Positions 36,644 through 48,200 of a DNA stretch of 64,000 bases are shown piece by piece. Source of the stretch: Pampus argenteus (Eukaryota > Chordata > Actinopteri > Scombriformes > Stromateidae); the NCBI GenBank assembly GCA_036937835.1, contig CM072876.1, positions 320,001-384,000 of the forward strand, given 5' to 3'. Every line of letters begins with the position of its first letter. The first letter of the stretch is position 1. Below the pieces are notes generated by a model that was not told where the DNA came from, did not search any database, and saw nothing but the letters and a program-made list of their open reading frames with translations. A program made the translations under genes and the position numbers.

Positions 36644-36671
36644 GACTGAGAGAAAAAGAGTTCAAAATATT

Positions 36672-36846
36672 TCACCAGATAAATCTGAGGGGTCGTGAGA
36701 TGATTAATGGGAGAAAAAAGAAGAAGAAACAAAGTTCTGATACACAAATCTGTTTTCAGCATTTGGACTTTTTCTCTAATCTTTGATTTCTGCTGAAATA
36801 TTGGATCATTTGAACATTTATTGAAATGAAACCACGTGAGAAGTTT
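36672..36846 (+). repeat. Repeat B, copy 2
   Basis: Same 175 bp as 24796-24970 with about five differences, same orientation. It ends 26 bp upstream (in gene sense) of the acceptor of the first coding exon of the mthfd1-like gene. Confidence 0.85.
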
Positions 36847-37366
36847 AGAGGTAAAAATCACTATTTGGTGGAGCTGTTAACAACTCATAGACATCTGAAA
36901 TGTGACCCGACTACACACTGCTTTTAGTAAGACGCCAGTGAGAACAGTACTTGATATACAAACTTCTTCAGTCACTCAGCAGCATGCAGACACTTTAACT
37001 GAATGGTTTCAATGAAGCTGAGTCGTAAAATCAAACTATGAGAAGCAGGAGATAAACTTCTCAACAGTGACACAGTTTGGTCACATTAATCATTAAAAAC
37101 TACAGATGCAGTTTATCTCTCTGCAGATTTGATTCACACAACAGATTCACAAGTTTTTAAAAACTCCAAAATCCTCTGACTTAAAAACTTTCAGTCTGAC
37201 TCAAACTGCAGCTGCACACAGACAGAAACCTCCCTCGACACAATAACAAACAGTGGTGTAAAAAGTTTCCCATGATTCACCTCTGCAGCTGCAGATACGT
37301 GTGGAGACGTGTTTAATAATCAGAGAGATTTAATGTGGAGAGATCGCAGCAGCAGCAGCAGCTTAC

Positions 37367-37410
37367 CTGAGAGACGAACAGGAAACTACTGACACATCTG
37401 CAGAAGTGTG
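37367..37410 (-). promoter_or_regulatory. Candidate 5'UTR exon/promoter of the mthfd1-like gene
   Basis: A good minus-strand donor, CTCTCAG/GTAAGC, ends a presumed non-coding exon at 37367, about 720 bp before the first coding exon. A CAG run and a (GT)n tract flank it. No TATA box or CpG island is evident. Confidence 0.45.
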
Positions 37411-37689
37411 TGTGTGTGTGTGTGTGTCTGTGTGTGTTTATTCACCCATTCCTGTGGGTTTCTTTATGTGTATTTCTCGGACTGTATGGAAGTTTAATCA
37501 TGACAGATACTCAGTCCACACAATCAAAATCTACTAATATATTGATTGGTCTTTTCAGTTGGTCAACTCACTCCTGGTTGGACTCCCAGCATGCAAACTG
37601 TTTTCTTAAGTAAAACAATTCATACTGCACAGTAATATTATTGTAAAGGTAAAAGTCCAGCATTCAAATTTCTACTTCTACTAAAGTGA

Positions 37690-38010
37690 AAGAGAGGTGT
37701 TAGCTTCAATGATGGCAAAGCAATTTAGGAGCTCCAAATGGTGCATTCAAGAAATACCTGAAAACTCACCTCCTTCATGAAGACCTCAACACTTTAACCC
37801 TTTAATTTTGTTGATTGTTGCACTTCTGCTTTTTGTTTATGGTATTTCATATGCCAGTTGTTTCTCAATTTATATATTTAAAAGGAATAAAACCTTTTGT
37901 CTACTGCTCTTCCTTATCACACCTATACCTGTTCAAGTCAGCTACCTGAGAGTTGCTTGATTGTAAGATGCTTTGGATACAAGTGTTTGCGGTAATCCTC
38001 CAGTTTTATT
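37690..38010 (+). repeat. LINE-derived 3' tail repeat
   Basis: ACCTGAAAACTCACCTCCTT, TTTTGTTTATGGTATTTCAT, then GATTGTAAGATGCTTTGGATAC follow the order of a very common fish retroposon 3' end that normally closes with GTCGCTTTGGATAAAAGCGTC. Degenerate. Confidence 0.6.
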
Positions 38011-38230
38011 TATGTGATTAAATTCTGTAGTCTGTAAAATAGAAAATAACTAAAAGAGACATTTCTTGAAGTAAAGAAAAAAATGAAGACGTTTGAAAAT
38101 GATTTTTTAAAACAATATTTAAACACATAGTTAAAAAAAGAAAATTAAAATGCAATACAATAAAAAGCAGTCAGTGTTTTTGACACTAATGTACTTCCGT
38201 ATATGTGTGCCTGTGGGTTTGGACTGTATC

Positions 38231-38234
<4 letters not shown>

Positions 38235-38281
<47 letters not shown>

Positions 38282-38525
38282 TGTCATGTTATCAGTGCGT
38301 TGTGTGCATCCGGATCTTTCTGAACCAAACCAGTAAAGGAAACAAGTCTGCTGCTCAGGAGGGAGGTCAAAGGTCGATCTGCAGTAAACTGGGGCAGAGG
38401 AGTCCCACTCTGCTCTCAGCCAATAAGTTTCTGTGCTGTCTGGAAGGAAAGGAAGGCGGAAGAAGAAGAAGGAGGGGGAGTAGGAGGAGGAGGAGAAGTA
38501 GGAGGAGGAGGAGGAGGAGGAGGAG
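38235..38525. repeat. (TG)n and (AGG)n microsatellites
   Basis: A (TG)n run at about 38235-38280 and a purine (AGG/AGA)n tract at 38452-38525. The Ser/Leu- and Arg-rich open frames on either strand come from these. Confidence 0.9.
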
Positions 38526-40287
38526 TGACTTTTTTTCTTCTCGCATTTCATGATTTTTTTCCACTTCATCACTTCATAAGATGTGTTGTTGCAGGGAGGC
38601 TTTCAGACACTATCCATATACCAGCTCTAAGAAACAGATGCATGAGTGCATTTAACTTTCAGGGCCTAAAAGTCCAAAGTAGACTTGTGTTGTCATAGAT
38701 AGATTCTTTATTGTCCAGATACTCACATAAATACATATGATACTCACATGATACATGTGAGAAGAGTGAAACTGCATTTTGCAAAAACCTCAATGTGCCA
38801 AATAAAAACAATGCTTTGTATCATATTTATGAATCGCCTCACTGGTGTACAAATAAACAAATAGAAGGCTGGAAAAAGGAGAGGAGACCACACATCAGGT
38901 TTACTATCTGGAGCCAGTGGAGTAAATATGACAGCTGTTAGTCCAGCTGAGCTGTCAGGCCTGGAGACAGTCTGACCTCTGGTGGTCATAACATGAATGA
39001 CAGTTGATAACACACATTTCTCTTTTCATGCATTCAGCACAGCAACATAACACACATCCATCTGTTCTTAAACTCAGCCACCACCAAACATCAGGCTTCA
39101 TGTTATGTACTCGTGTCTGAACCACCAGTGGTTCGGCGTCAGGTTTGTCATGTGACCTCGTGAATCCAGCAGATAAATGTAGTGTATTGTCATAATAATT
39201 ATCTCTGTTTGTGTGTTTTATAGTAAATTAACACTTTGTCATATCCAGTTAATTATATATTAAAGGTTACACTTTGTCAGAAGAGACAGAAACCAGGCTG
39301 GAGCTGGTGTAGCTTTCTAAATTCACACCTCAGAAGTAAATTACAGCCTGATTTAATGCACCCTGATATAGAGGTGATCTGGATTCAGATTCAGCTGGCT
39401 GATCATGAACCTGTTTTAGTGGGTTGTTGTTAAAAGACCACCAAATACCAAGAGAATATATGTAGATCGAATCTGTGAAATAATAAAAACACTGTCTATG
39501 AAAAACTAAGAAGACTCAATGTGGCGCGATCCAGCAGATAAATCATCATACCGATTACTGATCATATCAATGCAAATAACCCGAAGCTCTGCTCACCTCC
39601 TACCTCAACACCACCAGGTTGTAGTGATGTACCTAAACTCAAATAGGAGATTATTTTTCATACGGCATGTTCGATCGTGACAATTACATCAGTGACACTG
39701 AGACTGATGGGCATAAGGATTATGCACAATGGTTGGATGGAGAGATCAAGTCTTTAATTCCTCTTGTGCTTGATTATTAAAAATTGTATAAATATGTTTC
39801 TACAATGATAGACGAGAACAAAGTAGAAATTTATTCAACAGAGACTCAGGGAGGCTGATTTAATGGGACCAAACTCACAATCTCCTGTGACCAACACTGA
39901 ATCTGAGGGGTGTCTAATCACAGAAGACACTGATAACTATAATCAATATTATATTGTTGAAACTGAGGTATTCATCACGTCACATTCGTCACAGTTTATG
40001 AAACTCCTAAAATCTCCTAAAAATCTTACCAACTTGATATAATCAATCATTCACCGCTGCTTTTAGTAGGTTTTGGTACATTTTGTAATATAAAAAACAT
40101 TTTAGGCTTGCTTTATATCAAATCTAAAGAAAAAACATCCACGAGAATGAAGCTCAAGATGTTGCTCACAGCTAACTCACTGAATCCATGGCAACATTAT
40201 ACGTCGTGCCCCCCCAACACTGACTTTGACCTGCTCTATTATCCATAAACACACACAGACAAGAAGTCAGTTATCACTATCTGACAT

Positions 40288-40288
<1 letters not shown>

Positions 40289-40364
<76 letters not shown>

Positions 40365-40375
40365 GTACACACACA
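40289..40375. repeat. (AC)n microsatellite
   Basis: About 75-80 bp of uninterrupted AC dinucleotides ending in ACGCGTACACAC. Confidence 0.95.
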
Positions 40376-41329
40376 GCAGAATGAAGTTGTACAGCGTTCT
40401 TCTTCTTCATTCCTGTCATTCCTGATCAGAGTTTCTCTCTGTTCAACCTGTTTCACTCTGTTTTGTCTCTTTCTGTGTTCGTCTGATGCTGCAGATGAAG
40501 GAAACCAGACAAGAGCTGCCGAATCTACAGAATATAAATAAATGCTTTGATATTTCTGGTGGCTTCAGCTGGTGGGAAATTAGATTTTTATTTGCTGTCA
40601 GAACTGCTCCAAACTATTTATTTATTTTTATTTTATTTTATTTAAGTGGTAAAAAAACAAAGACCTGAAACATGTTGAACACCTTTGATGAGATGAGATG
40701 AGATGAGGAAAATCATACATAATTTATTTCTTATTCAATATCTGTGATGCTGATAAAGTTTTATTTCATGTATGTATATATAGTACATCTGTTTCCATGG
40801 CAACAGCTAACATTAATCCAGTCAAATAAGAAAATAATAAGTAACGACAGACAGAGAGAGTTGAGACTCATCTGTGTGATGCTGCTGATCAGACACAGGA
40901 ATGCAGCCAAACAAGCTGTTTCACTTCCTGTTCACCTGAACTCACATGACCACAGGTAGCCCCTGGAGAAACTCTGCTGAAATGATATCATGTTAATCAG
41001 TGGTTCCAACCTCTGGCCATTTGCTTTCTTAATGACTTATTTAGCTCATTCCCATGATGCCAGTTTCCTGCCGTTTTTTCTTCTTTTGTCGTTGTCTCAC
41101 CCGTAGAAAGAATTTAGATTAATCTGATTGTTCTGAACTTTCTGAAGTGTAAAACATCACAGGTCACCTGGAGTACAGAGGTCAGAGGTCAGCCAGACTC
41201 ACGCTGTCACTGTCAGTCACTAAATATGAGTGTGACATCTCAACATCCACTAGCTGCTGTAATTTCCTTTAAAGTTGCTGTCTGTATCATTCATATTGTC
41301 AGTTATGTGTCGTCGGTTGTGTGTTGGGA

Positions 41330-41601
41330 GTGAAAATGTGACGCGGCGAACAAACAGGTGTAGCAGGCGAGTCCACGTGAAGCAGCTCAGGTGTGTCATC
41401 ACCTGGCCCGGCAGGTATCACCGCCCCCGCAGGAACCGCGGTGTGCCGGCCGGTCGGACCGGTCCGCGTTTCACGGTTATAAAGTTCCGGACGCGGATCA
41501 CAGCGTCACACGGAGCTGCGGCGGCGCTGGAGGTCTACGCAGATCCTCTTTGATCCTCTTTGATCCTCTTTGATCCAGTGGTTCTAGACAGTTCAACAGT
41601 G
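41330..41601 (+). promoter_or_regulatory. kif26a CpG-rich promoter and non-coding exon 1
   Basis: A sharp CpG-rich block with a TATA-like TTATAAA at 41477-41483. About 30 bp downstream a transcript could start; a donor CAACAGTG/GTGAGC ends the exon at 41601. The exon contains four copies of GATCCTCTTT (about 41541-41577), which put a stop in the frame leading into the next exon, so it should be non-coding. Its link to kif26a is inferred from strand and position. Confidence 0.5.
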
Positions 41602-43143
41602 GTGAGCAACGTTTGTGAAATGTTTAGGACCACTTGATCCAAGTGAAGGAACTTTTCTCCGTCTGGCTTCAATCAGCACCTCAAAAACAGGTCATCTGCT
41701 ACTATTTATGTTCATTTGTGAACATAAAGAAAAGATGTGACCACATCACAAATGCTGGGTTAAGGTCAGGGTCTGGGTTAAGGTTAAGGTTAAGGTTAAG
41801 GTTCCTAAGTTCCTGTAAAGGTTACAGTAGTGCTACAAACAAAACAAACTTATTGTTGTTATTATTGTTATTATTTAGCTCTAGAAATAGCAAACGTTGA
41901 CTTTGACTTTGAGTTTTTCTGGTAAACATCATCTATAATTTCTGTTAGGTGTTTATTTTGTCTGTTCGGATGTTGATCTTTCCATCACTGACACTTTTTG
42001 TTGATTTGTTTGTTTGTTTGTTGTCTTTACTTCTGGACTGTTATTTGTGCTTGTGATTTCCTCTGTAAGCTCATACGATGAAAGTGATATGTGGATGTTT
42101 TGCTGTCTATGCTCAACTATCAATAAACTGCTGATCATTAGACATGATTCAAAGATTGATTGTTTATATTTACTGCAGTAAAGAGATAAAGAGTGTTTAC
42201 TCTACTGTAATGTTGAATGCTTATTTATTTTATAGGGATAAGTAAACATCAGAGCATTTACAGCATTTCATAAAAAGTTTCTATTGGAGAACTAAGAAAT
42301 GCTGAAAATACATTAAAATAAGTGATTGTGACAGTGTTAACGTGTTTTAAATAATTGATATGAATCTCTTTCCTTTTAAAGTTGATGTTTCTGTTTCTTC
42401 TGTTGGTGGGTTTAAAGTCTTAATTTGACTTTTCTGTCATCCCATCATCACTCGGATGAAACATCACATTTCTCTGAGTGAAAAATATGTCCTGTTTAAA
42501 CCCGTTCCAGTTTATTTTAATCAAATTTGATCCTTTTTTGCAAGTCTGGCAGTTTTAACTTATTGTTAGTACATCACTGTTACACTGTTGATTTTCTAAC
42601 GTGGTATCACCACACTCTTGAATATTTCTGCCATCCTTGAGACTTTTTAGCAGCAGGATGACATCATAGTTGTAAAAGAGGGAAACAACACGACAACATG
42701 CCTCTATGTAAAGTCACTGAATCCAAAAAAAACATCAAGAAGAATATACAAGACCACAGTAAATATAAAGCATCAATTAAATATATATATATATATATAT
42801 TTAATATGTTGGAACGACCAAACAGTGCAAATGGACCAAAACTGCTTCCAAAGTTTCTTCTGTTTTCTCACAGTCAGAACAGTCTAACATATATGCATGT
42901 GATGCTGATCTGCAGGTTATTAGATGGTCAGTTAGCATCATCTAGTGGACAGGTAGTATAATTGCATCATCTCTGACTCTTACAGGTTAGACCCGTTTTC
43001 ACGTTACACTGATGATGTCTTAGACTCAGAGTCTGAACTCATAAGTAAATGGACTACATTTACATCTACATTAGATGTTAACATTCACCCATTCACACAC
43101 ATTCATGCACACACACACAGTGATTAATTTCACCTTCACTCAG

Positions 43144-43243
43144 TAAACAGACTGTAAATGTGTCAGATATCCACTTGATGTGACTAACTCACACTGATGA
43201 AGCCTCAGAGAAGCTTCACATCTACTTTAAATGACTGTGTGGA
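43144..43243 (-). repeat. Interspersed repeat A, copy 2 (inverted)
   Basis: Reverse complement of 5241-5340 with few changes; a partial third copy is at 50915-50949. Confidence 0.8.
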
Positions 43244-43666
43244 CACACTGTGGATTTTAACCTCCATCACTGACACTGAAAGCACATTTGAAGCAGATCT
43301 TTGAACAGGAGCAATGATTACAGTCACTGTTCATGTGGACACCTGACTGATGCTTTAACACACTGGAAACATGTGAACTGGTCCTTTAAATCTTATTCTC
43401 ACCCAAGCAAAGAGCAGATACTCTGCAGGCTTCATACCTACATGCCTGTGGTTAGAGTGAACCACAGCAGTGACAAGCCTGATGTCCAGTCACCATTAAT
43501 ATGTATCTAGCCCCACTAGTCTCACTAATATTCACTAATTAGTCACATGTCTGAACACAGCAGTGATGTAACTGTGTGTTAGAGCAGCGGGTCTCATCTC
43601 AGCCTTCACTGTCCCATCCTGCAGTCTGAAGGTTCATGCTTCAGTGACATCAGTCTCCTCCCACAG

Positions 43667-43668
<2 letters not shown>

Positions 43669-43743
<75 letters not shown>

Positions 43744-43757
43744 CACATATACACACA
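43669..43757. repeat. (AC)n with ATATAC interruptions
   Basis: About 90 bp of AC repeats interrupted three times by ATATAC at regular spacing, in presumed kif26a intron 1. Confidence 0.9.
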
Positions 43758-44878
43758 CTTTTTTACCCTGCATTGAAAGCAGAGATTTCATTCTGAGGCT
43801 GCATCGCTGAAATCTGACATCAGATGAATGAAAGTCACTGAGAAGTCAGAGAGTTCATCAAATAATCAGAGTGTTGATTTAAAGCAGTTTATTAAAAGAG
43901 ATGTACTCACAGTACTGGAACACAGCTCGAGGACGCAGACCGGACTACAGGAGATACACAGTGAGTATTGCAGTTTATAATCTGAATTATCCCTGAAACT
44001 CAGGCTGCAGTCAAACCATCTTGAAAACACAATCTCAGCTTGTAAGCTTCTCATTTAAACCTTTATTATGAAAGTTAAGGGCACTGCAAACAAACTACAA
44101 GAAAATTTTTAAAAAAGGAAAAATTTCCATTTTAACAAGCGGTTGCTTTAGTATTCAGTTTTTCATAGCATGTGGAGGCTTTCAGTCATTTAAACATGTA
44201 GAAGATGACGATGAGCTCATGTTGAACTCGTCTGTGTGCTGAAATGTTTTGAGATGCATGTTGGCCATCCTGGTTTTGACACCCTGTGTTGCTTATCTTT
44301 TTGGTCCAATGGGTTGTTTCTTTCATTGTGATGATGTGAAGATGGTTTGAAGCATCTCTGCTGACACTTTTAAAGGTTTATTACAGTACAGGCTTCCTGG
44401 TCTTCCCTGGATACGTTCGTGCCAACATGAAATACACTCTGATTTGCTTCTCCAGTCCAGCGTATTTAAAGGTTTATTTCAAAGATCCTAAGGCCACCCT
44501 GACCAGTCATAGATAAGAAAGGAAACAGATGTCCCCCTTTTATTGTCCAGGTCCATCAACCTTTTGGCCTGCCAATCATTTCCTGACTAGACCTTCCTCT
44601 CTGACCAGAGTTTACGTTTTCCATGCGTCAGATGCTACATAAGTCCTCCACATTAACCTGCAGATACATGGTTTGATCATATGACTCCAAAACAACACCA
44701 TCACACTTCACTGTTAAACAACAATATTTTTGTTGTTGTGAAGGTCTGTTAGATTTAATGAAGCATCACAACTTTACTATTTTTTCTGTCCAATATGAAG
44801 CTTCTCAAATTAAAAGATTTGAAGCTTTTTTTTTAAATATTTGACAGTTTATCAGACAAAATAAAACATACGCAGACA

Positions 44879-45061
44879 ACAGGTTTCTTCCACCTTTTTC
44901 CCTGTTAAAAGGTTTTTTGGTGGGCAAGTTTTTCCTCACTAATCGAGGGTCTAAGGACAGAGGGTGTCACTCCCTGTACAGATTGTAAAGCCCTCTGAGA
45001 CAAATGTATTTTGTGATTTTGGGCTATATAAATAAAATTTGATTTGATTTGATTTGATTTG
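44879..45061 (+). repeat. LINE/SINE 3' tail with (TTTGA)n end, copy 2
   Basis: Inverted partner of 23511-23651, with the (GATTT)n tail at 45040-45061. It ends about 176 bp before kif26a exon 2. Confidence 0.85.
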
Positions 45062-45273
45062 AACACCTTCGACTCTTATTCCATGGTGAGCATGTTTCAC
45101 CATCCTCCCTACTCCTATCTAGCATCTCCCTCACATGCTTCCTACTAGTGTCACCACCCCTGTAGGGTTTTGTTTTTTATTCTAATGAAGCTAACTTTTT
45201 CTATCATCAAAGTGAGTTTTCCTGTGTTGGTCTGCAGGTGGTGGAGGGGGAGACTCCTCTTCCTCTGGGTGCA

Positions 45274-48200
45274 ATGAGTTGCAGGAAGCGTCTTCACTCT
45301 TCTGGTGAAGAGGATGAGGAGGAGGCGAGATGCTGTACATTGCGGCCGAACCCTGAAGGCTCTGGTGGTTCGCTGTCAGTCGGGGAACTGAACTGCTACA
45401 GCAAGCCAGAGGAGGAGCTGCAGAGACTGTGTCAGCGCTGCCACATCATGGTGTCACAGCTGAACAGACAGGCTGCCGCTCTGGCCGACACCGCAGCTCT
45501 GAAGGTCAGAACAACACTTCACTGTAGAAATGCTCCAAAAAACATGTCAACCAATGAGAAATCAGTTCTCAGCTCAGGTTACAGCTTGTGGTGACAGCAG
45601 GGTGTCATTCAAACACTGTGAACACGATGTAGTGATTTGACAGTGAAGTGAGAAAATGATTGCAGATTTCCTCTAATGACTGTCTCTAAAACCTGTTTGG
45701 TACAGGTGCTTCAGAAACAAACAGAGATTGTTTCATTTTGTTTCACAAAAGTCATTTTACATCCAAGTAAGAATATCTGAAAGCGCTGAGTCAAAGCTGG
45801 ATTTGGATCCAAACCAATAATGAACCGATCTACTAACAAGTATTGTGTGTATCAAAGCCTGATTAATCTTATTCCTCTGTTCTGTAGACCTCTGTTGTTG
45901 TACAGAAACTCTTAAACTGGCATGTTTGGTCATGTTAATTAGTTTAGAAACAGCTTCAAAGATCATATTTTCAGTCTATGGAGAGTAGTTGTGTGTAAAC
46001 TGAGCATGTGCGGTAACGTGTTTCTGTTTACAGCTTCACTAGCTTGTTCAGGCAGCTGTGGCTCAGAAGGCAAAGCGTCCAGAAACGTCACCCTTGATGG
46101 TTGTGCATCATACAGCACTGTGTGATTGTGGGTGTGAATGAGCAGCAAGAACATTGTAAAGCACTTTGGATAAAAGTGTTAAAAGCAGCCATTTAGATCA
46201 AGTGCCTGAGTGAAACAGAATCCTTCACTGTGTTTCATAATCATTGCTGTTTTCTAAAGTGATGAGGCATCAGAACAGAGATGTTTGTTTGATGTTGAGC
46301 TCCTCTGTCCTTTTATATTGAAGCATGAATATCAGAGCAGCTCATTTGCTGGGCGAGTGAGCTTTAGTCTGTATGGAGGTGACTCGCTCTCAATGACATC
46401 TCTGCAACATCAGACAGTGTTTGCAGGAGGTTGCTGATTTGAGGTCCCGACGCACTGAGATATATAAAGAATATATAGAGAACATTTCAAAACTCAAATT
46501 ATAAAGTGTTTCACAAATGAATCCAGCAGTGTAAGAAGAAAGAAAAAAAGGTTAAATAGAAATAAAAACAAATAATCTCTATTCTCAAAGCAACCTACAT
46601 GTTGTGATAAATTTCTACCAGCTTCTTCTCATGCAGGAAGTTTAAGTTCTATATTTGTCATATTCTTTGATGGCAATAGTGGGAAATTGTGCATTTCAAG
46701 TTCTGTGCCATCAATGTCCAGCTGGCTTCATGGGTCAGAGCAATACTTGATTGGTTTGACACTCCTGTAGCAGCTCCTCTTCTTAAGTTGAGGAAATCGA
46801 GGAGCACAGCAAATATGTGATTCACCTGTCCAAGACTCATTAATCTCTCATGAAGTGAAGAGATGGCAGTAACCACGAGCACATTAAAATGTGGTTTCCA
46901 TTTTTTGTAGTGCATCTTGAACTACAGGCTCTTCTGGAGCCAAAGTGTTTTTTTTGTGGTTCGCAAATGTTTTTGTTTGAGTTCAGCCTCCACGTTCATC
47001 TCTTCATACATTTCCTTTGCAGTTATCTGTGCATCAGAAAATCCAGTGTTTCTGTAACTTTTGAGGGAATCTCTGTTTTTTTTTAGCAAGTCGACAGCTA
47101 CATCAAGCTGACTGCATCAGTTTACTGACATACTGGATGGTGCTGAGAACATATAGCTGTACAAATGCAAAAGAGATAGGATCCAATCTCCTCAGCCAAA
47201 GACTGGGCTTTAACTCTCACCACAGGGTCTGCAGTTGTTTCCCTCACCTCTGGAAGAACCTCCTTGACTTGCCCACCCTGATATCTTACTGCTTTTTTTT
47301 ATCCTGCTTTCCTATCTAGTCTCAGCCCATAATTTCAGAGTGATTTTCACATATTTCAGGAGGACATCCCACCTATGGGTGGAGGCTGAGAAGAGCTTGA
47401 ATAACTTTGTTAAATACCCAAAGTAGCCAAGGGCATCTGGTGAGCTTTTTGCAGCATCACTTACTACCAGATTTAAAGTGTGGGCTCCACAAGGGACAAA
47501 AACCTCTTGAGTTCAGCTGAAGCAACTTTGCCTGAACACCTTTATTTCTTCCCTTCATGTTGTTATATGACTGGCCTCTGCTGTCCTCAAATGGGATGTT
47601 AAGTTCCTCAAGCCTTTTCTCAGGATTAGAGATGACAAATGTTTCAGCCAAATGTTCTTGGAAATGAAGGTGTTCAGTGCGACGCAACGGTTTCAAACCT
47701 GAACTACATCCTGCATCATTTACATTTAAGTTACACAAAGCATGAACATAGCATACATACAGAAAATTAGCCAACAGTGAAGCTAAAGGATCCTACAGCT
47801 GACCGCCCCCCACGCTGTCACCACGCATCACCTTCAGCATGGCCGCTGAGCCGCTCAGGAGAGGATGTCAGTCCTCGCTATCTTAACGAGCATTGGAGGG
47901 TCAGATTTGTACAGGAGCCTGGAGGCATGAAGTCACATGATCACAGTGAGTCCCTGTGAGGAGAGGAGAAGGAGGAAGAGGAGGAGGAGGAGGAGGTGGA
48001 AGAGGAAGCCGAGGAGGACGAGGAAGAGGAAGAAGACGAGAAAGAGGAAGAGGAGGAGGACAAAGTCTGTCTGTCTGTCTAGATCAACATAACCATGTTG
48101 AATTTACTATCATGGAAAACTATCAAATATTCACATGTGAAGCTGTAAAAAAAGAAAAAAGAAAAGAAACATTACAAAAAAGGTCATTTCGGAGTCAGTC

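Larger units (their letters stand above)
37411..41329. other. Intergenic region mthfd1-like/kif26a, no gene seen
   Basis: Contains a retroposon tail, (GT)n, (GGA)n and a long (AC)n tract, otherwise AT-rich sequence. Frames over the microsatellites (38186-38572 and others) are artefacts. Confidence 0.5.

Noticed and set aside
41765..41805. Telomere-like GGTTAAGG run (also 57480-57590)
   Set aside because: The unit is TTAAGG, not TTAGGG, it is short, and at 57.4 kb it belongs to a known-looking interspersed repeat.
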